NCBI GenBank assembly: GCA_951828385.1 | Contig: OX639973.1 | Location: 4,207,200-4,271,199 of the forward strand | DNA length: 64,000 bases | Direction of reading: 5' to 3' | DNA from: an uncultured Poribacteria bacterium | GTDB lineage: Bacteria; Poribacteria; WGA-4E; WGA-3G | Shown: positions 15,917 to 25,782 of the stretch, piece after piece | Layout of the letters: every line of letters starts with the position of its first letter | Position numbering within the stretch: position 1 is the first letter of the stretch | Made by a program: the position numbers and the translations under genes | Notes under the pieces: model-generated | Databases searched by the model: none | Seen by the model: only the letters and a program-made list of their open reading frames with translations | Told to the model about the DNA's origin: nothing

Positions 15917-18175
15917 TTACGGATTCCACCAATACGTCATCTTTGCGACCACGGTTGAATCTAACAAGCGGGATTTCGTAGTCCCGTTCGTATCATACGT
16001 CTGATTGAAAACGAAATAGAAATCGCTTCCTGGACGATAGATGTAGTTGATAAGGAAGTTAGTAGACACAACATTTGTATCAGCATTCCATTGGGCAAAG
16101 AGTTTCGCAAAGAGCCCTGTAGAAAAAGAATAGTCAAGTCTGCCTCTGAAAAGATTGACGTAAACAGGACGGGGCTGCCCATCGGTAAAATATGCTTCTG
16201 GTAGGTTCACTACCTGATTAAATTGGTATTGTGCGCTCAGACTTATATGTCCATTCGGTTTAAGAGTGGTTTGTAGGTATGCTCTGCGAACTGTGCCGTT
16301 GTAGAAATCCTCAATGCCACCGCCGACGGTGGCACTAATTGGGCGACTATCATTGCCGGAGAGACGGATGTTATATGAGTTAGACTGGTAGGCGCCTATC
16401 GGAATTTCGACATTATCTCTAAAATCGAAAACCTCGTCGAGTTGTTCAAAGCTGCGACTGGCACTGAAAAAGATATAATCTCCGGTGTTGAGTTCAAAGA
16501 AGTTGGTGTAGGAGAGGTCCCATTCTTCCAATTCGTTGTTGTGATTGAGAATATAATCTATCTCTGGCCCCGTCCAAACCTGCCGAATCCCAAATTTGTG
16601 GGGCATCGGGGTCCAACGCAATTCACTACGGAAATGCCGGATGCCTTTACGGCGTACATATCCGACCCCAGGGTTGAAGTCATCATCAATGTCGGTATAT
16701 GACCCCTCGGCGCGAAAGCGGTTGTTCTGCCATTGGGAGCCGAGATACCAAGCGTTATTCTGTCCAGACATACCGGGTTCAAAAGTTCGTGCCCACATGC
16801 CTCGGACGTTCAGACTGTCCTTGGGTCGGTACTCAAAATCGAAACCGCCGGCGCGATTGTAATCCCCGATTTCGTCTTTATTGACAGCAATAATCCCGAT
16901 ACGCGAGCCTGCGGCAATATCCTTTGTAAGCCGCATCACGGAATAGTTTGTGTGCGGAATATCGATGGGGTCATCATCGGTATTGTCATCGTAAAATTCA
17001 TCGGCGAGTACATTGAGAAAGCCTACACCGTAAGACCCAATTTTACCGGTCGTTTTTCCGCCAAAAATAATCGGAATCGCGTTCCCTTCTGCAAGCCCGA
17101 TCCGTCGGCTATAGAAAAGGAGCATTGGTGGCGGTCGTCGGAAGCTCGTCCGTGGGATACCAAAATCGAAAAGCCCCGCGCCTTCGAGAAAGAAGGGCCG
17201 CTTCTCAGGAAAAAAGAGGCTGAATCGGGTAAGATTTACCTGTTCCTCATCCGCTTCAACTTGTGCGAAATCGGTGTTATAGGTGATGTCAGCGGTGAGA
17301 TTTGAGGTGATGCCGTATTTAGCATCAAATCCGAGTTTGAATTCGCGTGTCGTTTGGAGTGTGCCACCGTCATCTTGAATTTGGGTAATTCCGGGCAGCA
17401 TGTACGGGAGGACTTCTAAGTTGCGGGACGGTGCGATCCCTTCCAATCCGACAAGGTTACCGACGTATGCTGTTCGGTATTTTGCCCTACCGCCGTAAGA
17501 GGATGGAACGGGCATCCATATCGCCTCTTCTCGCAAGCGCGCGATCCCACGTCCGGCATTGATCCCCCATGTCATCGGGTCGTTTTTTTCAAAGCGGAGT
17601 TGACTAAACGGAACGCTAAGTTCAGCGGTCCAGTAGGAATCATTGATTTTCGACTTGCATGCGACAACGGCATCCCAATCTGTGTTCATCGTGTCGCCGC
17701 TGTTGGTGATGACTCTGTCCTGTATCGCGCCAAGCGGATTCATCCGAAAGAAAAAACCGCTCCGTTTGTCGTTATATGTATCCAATAGCACGAAAACATT
17801 GTCGTTTTCGTGTAGGTCGCGGGAATCTCGGCGCATTTCGTTGGCGATGAGTTTGGACATGTCTGAATCGAAGCAGGTGAAACCGAAGTAAATGTTCTCA
17901 TCATCATAGAGAATCCGAAGTTCCATGGATTCCGACATGTTTTCGCCGACATGTGGCTCGACCTGCACAAACTGGTCCATGGGTTCCGCGTGCTGCCAAT
18001 CCGCTTCCGTCAAATCGCCGTCAATCTCAATGCTTTCGTGGGTGCGATATGCCTTAATTTGGTTGTTGTGTGGCTCGGAGTGAACATTAGCAATAACGGC
18101 GTGAAACAGCGTAATGATGAACAAGGGGATTGCGATCTTTTGGAATTTGGGAGAAGAAAATAGATACTCGTCCAA
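15917..18175 (-). CDS. DUF5916 family outer-membrane-type protein with CBM9-like N-terminus
   Basis: A 752-residue secreted or outer-membrane protein. The TTG start at 18175 follows GGAGG; an N-terminal signal segment (about 12-33) is visible. Residues about 40-225 resemble the carbohydrate-binding module 9-like fold, with IDGDLTEADWQHAEPMDQF and the YDDENIYFGFTCFDSD strand. The DUF5916 portion follows, with VEADEEQVNLTRFSLFFPEK and EKRPFFLEGAGLFDFG around 310-340, then alternating beta strands typical of a barrel ending in an aromatic C-terminus (KMTYWWNP). It may be an outer-membrane partner in glycan uptake. The function of the family is unknown. Confidence 0.88.
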   Translation of the reverse strand: MDEYLFSSPKFQKIAIPLFIITLFHAVIANVHSEPHNNQIKAYRTHESIEIDGDLTEADWQHAEPMDQFVQVEPHVGENMSESMELRILYDDENIYFGFTCFDSDMSKLIANEMRRDSRDLHENDNVFVLLDTYNDKRSGFFFRMNPLGAIQDRVITNSGDTMNTDWDAVVACKSKINDSYWTAELSVPFSQLRFEKNDPMTWGINAGRGIARLREEAIWMPVPSSYGGRAKYRTAYVGNLVGLEGIAPSRNLEVLPYMLPGITQIQDDGGTLQTTREFKLGFDAKYGITSNLTADITYNTDFAQVEADEEQVNLTRFSLFFPEKRPFFLEGAGLFDFGIPRTSFRRPPPMLLFYSRRIGLAEGNAIPIIFGGKTTGKIGSYGVGFLNVLADEFYDDNTDDDPIDIPHTNYSVMRLTKDIAAGSRIGIIAVNKDEIGDYNRAGGFDFEYRPKDSLNVRGMWARTFEPGMSGQNNAWYLGSQWQNNRFRAEGSYTDIDDDFNPGVGYVRRKGIRHFRSELRWTPMPHKFGIRQVWTGPEIDYILNHNNELEEWDLSYTNFFELNTGDYIFFSASRSFEQLDEVFDFRDNVEIPIGAYQSNSYNIRLSGNDSRPISATVGGGIEDFYNGTVRRAYLQTTLKPNGHISLSAQYQFNQVVNLPEAYFTDGQPRPVYVNLFRGRLDYSFSTGLFAKLFAQWNADTNVVSTNFLINYIYRPGSDFYFVFNQTYDTNGTTKSRLLDSTVVAKMTYWWNP

Positions 18176-18267
18176 AAATGTTGCCTCCTCTGGAAAAAGA
18201 AGTTAATTATTATATAGACGAAAAAGGAGGCGAATTGGGATAAATAAATTTCAGTTCGACGGGATTA

Positions 18268-20409
18268 TCAAAACTCCAGTGTCACTGCAAGGAATGGGAC
18301 TATAGGCAATTGGGCGATCCATACTTCTTTTGTATAGTTGTCACCGTAGCGAACTTGAAGATAATTAGTGCGGTTATAAGCGTTCCAGAGTTCAAGTGTG
18401 AATCCACCCTTCCATCTGTCATAGATTAAGAAAGACCAATGAAACCGTAAATTCAAGCGGTGATACGGAGCTGTGCGCGCCGGCTCACCGTGAATTGGTA
18501 ACCATGTTTTGTTTTTGGTAAAGGGATTGGTATACCGTTCTCGGTCTAATAACGGTGAATATAGCACACCGCTTTTGTATTGCCAATTTGCACCAAATTC
18601 CAACGATTCTAATAGATAATTCAGACCGATCGTCACAACATGGGGTGTGTTGTACATATAGAAACGCTCGTCATCCGTTGGAGAATCTTGGCGTTTAGAG
18701 ATGGTATAGGCATAAGAGAGCCAACCTCGGAAAGCCTCACCGATTTCATGCTCCAATGAAATCTCAACCCCTTTCACATATCCGGTTCGCTGGTTCTGAT
18801 AACGTCTTTCGGATATGTTGTAAGTAATCATATCGCGGAGGTCTTTGTAATAGCCAGCGATTTCGATTTTCGTCTGCATAGGTAACTGTTGCTTCTTTGT
18901 ACGTGTGGTTGAATCTATTTCCTGCGGTTTTGAGATTAATTTTTTTTCCACTGCGACGACATAATGTCTTGCCAGACTTGACGTGAGTTCTGGATTCTCT
19001 TTTCCAAGGACGACTTGGTAGAGCTGTGGGTTTTGAACGTAGCTGCCGTACATAAAACGGAGGTTTAGCGGCAAAAGATGGAGTTGGTCAGTATTCTCGA
19101 AATTGGGGCCAAGCGTCACACCGAGGAGTCCGCGGGGCTGCAGCGAAAAGTCGTCTATGAGATTAAAGTAGTTTGCGCGTATCCCGGCGGTGGCATAAAA
19201 ATCGGCGTAGCGAGGCGAAGGCAAGTCTTGTGTTGCTTGCAGGTACCCTTCCAGGCGGTGGAGGCTCTTGGATATGTTGGTGAGGATTTTCTCTCCATCT
19301 TGCTTAAGCCTGAAGTCATAGTCTGGATCCCCTTCTTCAAACGGCCGCGCACCAACGCTAATGAGTGATGTGGGAATATTTGAAAGTACAAATCCGGATT
19401 CCAGCAGTGTTTTCGGATGCTTGACCCAGTACTTGAGGTCGCTTCGCAATGCGTAGATACTTCGTGCTGATCGATAAAAATAGCCATCACCGAACTTAAG
19501 TTCCGTGCGAGAGAATGAACGCGTGAGTGACACAATTGACGTGAATACATCCTGTTTCTCGGAATAGAGATGAATCCCTTGTGAATCGAAGGGATTATTT
19601 GAGCTCAGGGGACCTCGCAAATCGCTATCAGACACTTCATCCGAAGTAAAGTTCAATTCGCCGAAATCGTATGCTGCGATGGTGTTGACAACCAACCTGT
19701 GTGTATTATTTAATTGGTAGACTCCCTTTCCTTGATAACTCCAGAAACTTGGTACCTCGGTCACCCGATCATCCTCAATTTCTAACAATCGTGGTAACAA
19801 TTCAAAAAGGGGCCCCATGTAACTTCGCCGTCCGAAAGCGTACCAATATCCGCGTTCACCTATATTTCCTTCAAGGAAGGTTTGCGAATACACGAAATTG
19901 GAGTTGACTGTTCCACCTAACCGAGTATCCGTCTTCGTGCGGGAGTGGATGTCAATCACTGCCTGTGAGTCCGCACCGAACTCTGCACCGTATCCACCCG
20001 GGTACACCTCAATATTTTCAATCACGTCAGCATTGACAGTTGAGACGATTCCATGGAGATGGTACGGGTATCCTAACGGCAGTCGATCAAAATAGTAGAG
20101 ATTATCCTCAGGTCCGCCGCCTCGGACAGAGAGAACGCCGACAAAATCGTTCAGAACGCCGATGCTCGGGAGATGATTTAGAACCCGCAGTGGATCGCCG
20201 CCACTTCCCGTAGCACTCCTGATAAATCTGCCCCCTAAAGTATGTCGTGGCTTTATTTCGATCCGATCTGCTTCAACTGTTATTGGGTCTAACTTAACAA
20301 CGGGATGTGATGCTTCATCCTTTGCTGGATCTGATTGGTTGGTATCATCGGTTTGTGCGAAGGCACTGAACGGGACTATGCAAATTAAAAGGATCAGTAT
20401 CTTTTTCAA
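18268..20409 (-). CDS. TonB-dependent receptor
   Basis: A 713-residue outer-membrane receptor. A signal peptide (about 1-18, ending AFAQ) leads into a plug domain with VLSVRGGGPEDNLYYFD (about 92-108), the LGYPYHLHGIVSTVNAD segment and YGAEFGADSQAVIDI. A predicted 22-strand barrel follows and ends in AVTLEF, an aromatic terminus typical of outer-membrane proteins. The start is TTG at 20409 with AGGAGA upstream. It is clearly related to the neighbouring receptor at 20462-22684. The ligand cannot be read from the sequence. Confidence 0.92.
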   Translation of the reverse strand: MKKILILLICIVPFSAFAQTDDTNQSDPAKDEASHPVVKLDPITVEADRIEIKPRHTLGGRFIRSATGSGGDPLRVLNHLPSIGVLNDFVGVLSVRGGGPEDNLYYFDRLPLGYPYHLHGIVSTVNADVIENIEVYPGGYGAEFGADSQAVIDIHSRTKTDTRLGGTVNSNFVYSQTFLEGNIGERGYWYAFGRRSYMGPLFELLPRLLEIEDDRVTEVPSFWSYQGKGVYQLNNTHRLVVNTIAAYDFGELNFTSDEVSDSDLRGPLSSNNPFDSQGIHLYSEKQDVFTSIVSLTRSFSRTELKFGDGYFYRSARSIYALRSDLKYWVKHPKTLLESGFVLSNIPTSLISVGARPFEEGDPDYDFRLKQDGEKILTNISKSLHRLEGYLQATQDLPSPRYADFYATAGIRANYFNLIDDFSLQPRGLLGVTLGPNFENTDQLHLLPLNLRFMYGSYVQNPQLYQVVLGKENPELTSSLARHYVVAVEKKLISKPQEIDSTTRTKKQQLPMQTKIEIAGYYKDLRDMITYNISERRYQNQRTGYVKGVEISLEHEIGEAFRGWLSYAYTISKRQDSPTDDERFYMYNTPHVVTIGLNYLLESLEFGANWQYKSGVLYSPLLDRERYTNPFTKNKTWLPIHGEPARTAPYHRLNLRFHWSFLIYDRWKGGFTLELWNAYNRTNYLQVRYGDNYTKEVWIAQLPIVPFLAVTLEF

Positions 20410-20461
20410 AACTTGTCTCCTGAAAGGGTTAGCAAGCAGGTGCTTTTACAAGAAAATCGGA

Positions 20462-22684
20462 TTAAAATTCCGCCGTAATTCCGAAATAAGGAAGGATAGG
20501 CAGTTGGTTGGTGTCGTCCCGCGTTTTGTAATCATCGCTATAGTCGTAATCGAGCAGATTCTTTCGGTTATAGGTATTCAGGAGTTCCAAGAAGATACCG
20601 AGTCTCCATCCACTGAATTGGAAAATTTTACTGACGCGCAGGTCCAATCTGTGGTAAGCCGGTAACCGGTCGGAATTCGTTTCAGCATAAATCGGGATGT
20701 AGATAAGTTCTCCGTTCCTTGGATCGAGCTGGATTTTCGCTTCTTCAACCGGTGTATACGGATTACCGGTACGGTATTGCCATTTCGCACCGAATTCCCA
20801 TGTCGGCGTGAGATTGTAGCTTGCGGCGAGTGTCGCAACGTGCGTCTGATCAAACGAGTAGGGGCGGTATGGTTCACCAGCACGGTCGCGGCGTTTAGAT
20901 AGGGCGTAGGCATAGGAAACCCAGCCAAAAAATTGATTTCCACGCTGATGTCGGAGAAATATCTCGGCACCTTGTGCATAGCCGACCCCTTGATTGAGAT
21001 AAGCGGCTTCTTCATCAGTTGTTGCCAAACCTGCGAGATCTTTATAATAGGCCGCCATTTTGATTTCTGTCTCTTGTGAAAGTTTCCGTTTAAGTTCAAG
21101 AATATAATGGCTCGCACGACTTGACTTCAAAGCGGGATTACCGATGGTAGGCGAGAGGAGGGCTGGTAGTGGTGTCTGGTTGTAAATTCCATACGCAAAT
21201 TGGAGTTCGGATTTATTAGGGAGTTCCACAAATAGGCTACCGCGCGGCTGGATAGAAAGTTCGTCGGTACGGTTGAAATAATCGAAACGGAGTCCAAACA
21301 CGACAGATAGGAAAGGTAACACGGTGTACCTATCCTGCAGATAGCCTTCAATGCGTTGTCCCCGGACGTATTCGTCTAAGGCGACTTTTTCCTCGAATCG
21401 GATGTCGTAGTCAACCTCACCTTCATCCGGTATCCGTGTGAAAGTGCCAGTAACCTGGCCGGGTTCAAGCCCGAGGATTAACCCGGATTCTAAACGGTGC
21501 TTCGGGTTTAGTTCGTAAGTGAGATCTTCGCGGAGGGTGTAACTCGGGGCATCTATGTTAAGAGAGAGGGCTGGACCCAAGTTGACATCGAATAAGAAAT
21601 CGGATCGGGTGAGGGATAAAAAAGAGGTGAGCCGTTCCGTGAGGAATGAGCGGAGGTGGATCCCCGCGCCCTCAAAACCGCTTTCAAAACTGGTGTTCCC
21701 CCTAAAATCTTCGTCTACATTTTCGCCCTCTAATGTGAGTGCGAATTGGTCGCCGGAGGCGAACAGGTTAAAAAAGAGTTGGTGTTTTTCGTTCAGATCA
21801 TATCCTGCCTTAATTTGATAATCCCAAAAACGCGGGAAAGAGTCAATTGAGACGGCATTAAATGTAAGGGTTCCGATGAACAGGTCGATGTAGCTTCTGC
21901 GTCCTGCGGCGTACCAGAACCCATTTTCGCCAATTTTACCTTGGAAAAATCCTTCTGAGTAAAGGAAATTGAGATTAAATTTTCCACCGAAGTTTGTTGG
22001 ACTGTCGTTCTTTGAGGAAATATCAATTACAGCCTGGGAGTCCACGCCATATTCGACACCGTAACCGCCCGCGTAGACATCAATGTCGTCGATAATTTCG
22101 GAACTCAAGGACGAGACAATTCCACCAAAGTGGTACGGATAGCCGACAGGGACCCTATCAAAGTAGTAGAGATTATCCTCATCAGAGCCGCCGCGGATAT
22201 AGAGTGCCCCGCTAAAGTCGTTTGCGACACCAATACCCGGAATGGCTGGTAGGGCACGGAGCGCGTCGCCTGCTGTGCCGGGTAAACGCGTAATTTCATC
22301 GGCCTGAATGCTTTTTTTCGCGACAGTCTTCGGAACGCGTTTGTCGATGACCTCGACACCTTCGAGAAGAACGGGTTCCGTTGCGACATAGATTTCGGTT
22401 TCTTGATTTTCTCCCGCTACAACGATCACTGAGGTTCGTTGGATCAGTTCAGTTTCAGCTGCCCTGGTAATTAAGGTATAAGTGCCTTCAGGAACGGCAC
22501 TGAACACGAATTTTCCATTTTCATCGGTTTTTTGACGTTCATCAGTTTGAAGAATCTGGACCTCTGCGCCTGCCAATGGTGCTTTCGTGTCGTTGTTATA
22601 GACGGTACCTTCAATTGTCCCCGTTTGTGCAAAGGCGACTGCAGGGACGACAAGAAGCATCAGCAGACAAAACAAGTTTTTCAT
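20462..22684 (-). CDS. TonB-dependent receptor with N-terminal carboxypeptidase-regulatory-like domain
   Basis: Outer-membrane receptor with signal peptide (AVAFAQTG), then a CarboxypepD-regulatory-like domain (about 23-105, GTIEGTVYNNDTKAPLAGAE). The plug contains YIRGGSDEDNLYYFDRVPVG and the YGVEYGVDSQAVIDISSK stretch, nearly the same as in the next receptor. The barrel ends in YFGITAEF. I chose ATG 22684, 12 bases after AGGAG; a TTG at 22696 abuts that site and is less likely. Together with tonB, DUF5916 and the second receptor it forms one minus-strand uptake block. Confidence 0.92.
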   Translation of the reverse strand: MKNLFCLLMLLVVPAVAFAQTGTIEGTVYNNDTKAPLAGAEVQILQTDERQKTDENGKFVFSAVPEGTYTLITRAAETELIQRTSVIVVAGENQETEIYVATEPVLLEGVEVIDKRVPKTVAKKSIQADEITRLPGTAGDALRALPAIPGIGVANDFSGALYIRGGSDEDNLYYFDRVPVGYPYHFGGIVSSLSSEIIDDIDVYAGGYGVEYGVDSQAVIDISSKNDSPTNFGGKFNLNFLYSEGFFQGKIGENGFWYAAGRRSYIDLFIGTLTFNAVSIDSFPRFWDYQIKAGYDLNEKHQLFFNLFASGDQFALTLEGENVDEDFRGNTSFESGFEGAGIHLRSFLTERLTSFLSLTRSDFLFDVNLGPALSLNIDAPSYTLREDLTYELNPKHRLESGLILGLEPGQVTGTFTRIPDEGEVDYDIRFEEKVALDEYVRGQRIEGYLQDRYTVLPFLSVVFGLRFDYFNRTDELSIQPRGSLFVELPNKSELQFAYGIYNQTPLPALLSPTIGNPALKSSRASHYILELKRKLSQETEIKMAAYYKDLAGLATTDEEAAYLNQGVGYAQGAEIFLRHQRGNQFFGWVSYAYALSKRRDRAGEPYRPYSFDQTHVATLAASYNLTPTWEFGAKWQYRTGNPYTPVEEAKIQLDPRNGELIYIPIYAETNSDRLPAYHRLDLRVSKIFQFSGWRLGIFLELLNTYNRKNLLDYDYSDDYKTRDDTNQLPILPYFGITAEF

Positions 22685-22774
22685 GGAAGTTGCCAACTCC
22701 TATTCTGTGTATATTGGGAAATCGTCTGTATTTTATTTATTAAAAGTATACAATTTTCTTTCCGAGATTGCCAA

Positions 22775-22818
22775 AAAAAGATACTACCTCTTATCTGTTT
22801 CAGAGGCAGTATCTTTTT
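22775..22818 (-). terminator. Bidirectional rho-independent terminator
   Basis: A long stem pairs AAAAAGATACTACCTCT (22775-22791) with AGAGGCAGTATCTTTTT (22802-22818), with one G-T-type mismatch and a 10-nt loop. The A- and T-runs at the ends suit termination on both strands. It ends transcripts of the PhyH gene before the receptor gene. Confidence 0.85.
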
Positions 22819-22890
22819 AATCGCGGTATTGTGGTATCGTTAAATCCAGATGTAAAGGTGGGCAACATTGCCCATCGGTTATGCTTGATA

Positions 22891-23739
22891 TTAACGTGCG
22901 ATCGCTTCAGAACCGAGGTTTTCCTGAATCCACGAGCGGAGTGGAACATCTTTTTCACCCGGTGAGGTGTACCCCATACCCCCTGTGCTTTTCCCCAAAA
23001 TCTGTTGTCGAATTGGATCAGCGTGTTCCATGACGTGTTCCACTGTCATATTATCGCGCGGTTGGAGCCAGCGGTAACTATAGCCGTAGAAAAGCACCTT
23101 GCGCATCATATCAGAGGTGTTACGTCCGGCTGCGTGCCAGAGTCTCCGATCGAAAAAGACAGCCGTTCCAGGTTTCGCGAATATAGGTGTAGCGGTCTCA
23201 GGGTCCGCGGTGCTGTCCTCTGGCATTTCTACCTTGTTGAGTAGGTGACTGCCCGGTATTGCGGAGAAATTGCCACGTCCGGGCACAGAGGTATCCGTCA
23301 GGAAGTAGGCGACCTTCAGCGATACACGCGGGCGCGGGTTACCTTCCAATTCGATGTTGAGTCGCCCACTGTCTTGATGCCATCCGAGCCGTTTCTGTTT
23401 ATCACGTTCTTCGGGTGGCAGCGGGGGCAGCACAATCAGGTGCGAATGGTAGAGTTTGATGTTCCATCCTAAAATACCCCACACTTTCGGGAACGTTGTG
23501 TGCCAATCGAGCAGCTCAATAAAACTTTCATCTCTACCGACGAAGTCGAGGAGGTTGAAACTTGCGTCGGGTGGGAGTTCGTCTTTGCCGAGATGCGCCG
23601 CGCCCACGCGATCAACAGCGGCAACCAACTTCTCGACCATTTCCTGTGGGATGGCATTTTCGACGACCAAAAAGCCGTTTTCTTCAAAATGCTGTTTTTC
23701 TGTTTCTGTCAAACAGTGTTCTAAACATAGCGGATTCAT
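22891..23739 (-). CDS. Phytanoyl-CoA dioxygenase (PhyH) family protein
   Basis: A 282-residue Fe(II)/2-oxoglutarate-dependent oxygenase. The iron triad is H121-x-D123 (GWHQDSG) and H202 (LWHAAG). R213 in MMRKVLFYGYSYRW is the likely 2-oxoglutarate contact. The double-stranded beta-helix core spans about 95-225. Such enzymes hydroxylate diverse small molecules, and the phytanoyl-CoA name does not fix the substrate. It shares architecture with the second PhyH at 61147-61983. It stands alone between a terminator and a repeat-filled gap. Confidence 0.9.
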   Translation of the reverse strand: MNPLCLEHCLTETEKQHFEENGFLVVENAIPQEMVEKLVAAVDRVGAAHLGKDELPPDASFNLLDFVGRDESFIELLDWHTTFPKVWGILGWNIKLYHSHLIVLPPLPPEERDKQKRLGWHQDSGRLNIELEGNPRPRVSLKVAYFLTDTSVPGRGNFSAIPGSHLLNKVEMPEDSTADPETATPIFAKPGTAVFFDRRLWHAAGRNTSDMMRKVLFYGYSYRWLQPRDNMTVEHVMEHADPIRQQILGKSTGGMGYTSPGEKDVPLRSWIQENLGSEAIAR

Positions 23740-23846
23740 CGTTTTCTCCCATAAGAGCGACTAAGTGTCGCAATACTTTAGGTTTGCGAAAAGTTTACAT
23801 TGAATCTGAATTCTGGTCAACTGGAAAAGTATATGTAATAGGAGCG

Positions 23847-23917
23847 TTCAGTTGTCAGTTATCGGTTGTCGGTAGAAAAAATGGTAACCATCAGTTGTTA
23901 ACTATCAGTAGCCAGTG
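23847..23917. repeat. Short-repeat element (copy 3)
   Basis: Units such as CAGTTGTCAGTTATCGGTTGTC are followed by AAATGGTAACCATCAG and AACTATCAGTAG. The GGTAACC core also occurs in copy 1. It occupies the gap upstream of the FGE-like gene's end. Confidence 0.65.
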
Positions 23918-23923
23918 AAGGCG

Positions 23924-25003
23924 TTAATGAGAAGGCAGAAAATTTTCGGACTCCACCTGTTTTGCGCGCTGGGCGGCGCGCCATCTCCGCCAAAAATTCA
24001 CGCTCGCACTAAAAAGGAATCCGGCACCGATCATGCCGATGATCGTACCACCCAACGCCAATTCAGGATTTACCACAACGCTATAAACTGCACCTCCGAT
24101 GAGAACGAAGGCAATCAGGACATCTTTAAGACTGTTATTTTGTGCCCGTTTTTGAAGGAGTTGTAGATTGGCAAGTTTCTTCTGTTTTATATAGTCAATC
24201 AATGGCTCTATGGGAACATGTACCGACTCGGCTTGCCGAGGTGGTGCCTCTCGGACACAGCGGAATCCAATATTTCCGGCACTGTAGTCTGGCGGTGCCT
24301 GTAGACGATTGGCGCATCGGAAATAGCGTTCTGCTGTGCCATCGCGTACTTCTAACCATGAGCCGCCCCGTAAGGCTTTCTGTTTTTCATCAGTTACCTG
24401 TTTAGACGCCGGACGTTTCGGGTCGGGATAAGGTTGATACCAATCGGCAGTCCATTCCCACACATTTCCTGCAGCTTCGCCGACCCCGTAAGGGCTTACT
24501 GTGGCGGGACGGGTGCCGACTGGTGTGAGATGTGCTGTCAGAATTTGTGAGGTCTCTGACGGCGTTTCTGTAGAATCTGATGCGTCAGGAACGAAGATAT
24601 TGCCCCATGGATAGATGCGTCCGTCGGGACCGCGGCACGCTTTTTCCCATTCCGCTTCCGTCGGTAGCCGTTTGCCTGCCCATTGTGCATACGCTTTACT
24701 ATCGTGCCAACTCACATGGACAACGGGGAGATTCGCATCTTCAGACGCGAAGGCACCGTTTTTCCAGTGTACCGGCGGTGAATGATTCGTCGCCTGTACG
24801 AAAGCAGCGTATTCGGCGTTCGTCACGGGATACTGCTCAACGAGAAATGCCTCCAGAAAGCGGACATGCATCGGTGCTTCATCAAGTTTAGCGTGTTCCG
24901 AGTTGACTAATGCGGTCCCATAGAAGGGTTCAATATCGGTGCCCATGATAAACGCACCCTGCGGGATAAGAACGGCATTGGTAGGTTTTGGGTCTTGATT
25001 CAT
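23924..25003 (-). CDS. Formylglycine-generating-enzyme-like (FGE-sulfatase fold) protein with membrane anchor
   Basis: A 359-residue protein with the FGE/SUMF1 fold: VVHVSWHDSKAYAQW (about 94-108), GKRLPTEAEWEKACRGPDG (about 110-128), GNVWEWTADWY and RGGSW near 212-216. The block after RGGSW reads LEVRDGTAERYFRC, so the cysteine pair used by true aerobic FGE for copper binding and catalysis (in the GSxxC and following positions) is absent. Only C230 and C249 remain. A C-terminal hydrophobic hairpin (about 285-330) anchors it. It may not be a sulfatase activator. The ATG overlaps the upstream stop (ATGA). Confidence 0.85.
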   Translation of the reverse strand: MNQDPKPTNAVLIPQGAFIMGTDIEPFYGTALVNSEHAKLDEAPMHVRFLEAFLVEQYPVTNAEYAAFVQATNHSPPVHWKNGAFASEDANLPVVHVSWHDSKAYAQWAGKRLPTEAEWEKACRGPDGRIYPWGNIFVPDASDSTETPSETSQILTAHLTPVGTRPATVSPYGVGEAAGNVWEWTADWYQPYPDPKRPASKQVTDEKQKALRGGSWLEVRDGTAERYFRCANRLQAPPDYSAGNIGFRCVREAPPRQAESVHVPIEPLIDYIKQKKLANLQLLQKRAQNNSLKDVLIAFVLIGGAVYSVVVNPELALGGTIIGMIGAGFLFSASVNFWRRWRAAQRAKQVESENFLPSH

Positions 25004-25782
25004 CCAAAGTTCCAACCTAATGTAGCATATTTTGTCTCAGCCAAGGTTTTAGCCTGCACATGTTCTGTTGATGACAATTCACTTGAATGAAACGCAATTC
25101 CGAGGTTAAGTGTTTCAGATATTGCTTGGATGAGCGCGCTTCGGGGGATCGAACGTCCACCCGTATTAATAGCGGTCGATTTTTCACGCAGCATCTCTTG
25201 GACCGCAGGATCTTTTGAAACCCGCGCGAGAATAGGGGACGGCGGCATATCCAAGGAGATGTAGCCTTGAAACATTATCCCGTTTCGATTGCGCCTGACA
25301 GAGACACCGGCCAACTTCTTGTTATCTGACATCACATCGTGTTCAGCGGGATTCGTCAGGCAGATATTTTGGGCGGATTCGGAAGCGTCGAGGCATTCAG
25401 CATAGCACTGTGTGGGGATACCGAGTTGTTGGAACGCCTTGACGAGGGATTGTCCAATGCTGTGATAGGCATCGGAAATATTCATTTCTCCGGCACCTCG
25501 TGGGAGAATGAGTGTATAAGTTAATTCCCAGCCATGTACAACGGTGCCGCCGCCGGTCATCCGTTTTACCAGTTCAATACCAGCTGCACAACACGCTTCC
25601 ACGTTAACTTCTGATGCAATATCTTGGAAGTAGCCGAAACTGAATGCGGGTTGCGTCCAACCGTAAAACCGTAGCGTCGGGTTCGCTTGTGCTTTCTGTG
25701 CGGCGAGAATCGTTTCATCAATTGCCATATTCATCGCCGCACTATTTTTTCCCATGTTCAGAAGTCTACCGATGGTTTCCAT
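25000..25782 (-). CDS. Lipoate-protein ligase A / octanoyltransferase family protein
   Basis: A 260-residue BPL/LplA-fold protein. The lipoyl-binding loop is RMTGGGTVVHGWE (about 74-86) and the catalytic lysine is in DNKKLAGVSVRR (about 153-164). It probably attaches or transfers lipoyl groups to carrier domains of 2-oxoacid dehydrogenases or GcvH. The start codon overlaps the stop of the upstream propeller gene as TAATG, so translation looks coupled. A longer upstream reading only runs into that gene in another frame. No LplA C-terminal accessory domain is evident, so LipM-like transferase activity is possible. Confidence 0.86.
   Translation of the reverse strand: METIGRLLNMGKNSAAMNMAIDETILAAQKAQANPTLRFYGWTQPAFSFGYFQDIASEVNVEACCAAGIELVKRMTGGGTVVHGWELTYTLILPRGAGEMNISDAYHSIGQSLVKAFQQLGIPTQCYAECLDASESAQNICLTNPAEHDVMSDNKKLAGVSVRRNRNGIMFQGYISLDMPPSPILARVSKDPAVQEMLREKSTAINTGGRSIPRSALIQAISETLNLGIAFHSSELSSTEHVQAKTLAETKYATLGWNFG

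Noticed and set aside
16733-17305. 190-codon plus-strand reading frame
   Set aside because: It lies entirely opposite the DUF5916 gene, which has clear family motifs; the plus-strand translation has no recognisable features.
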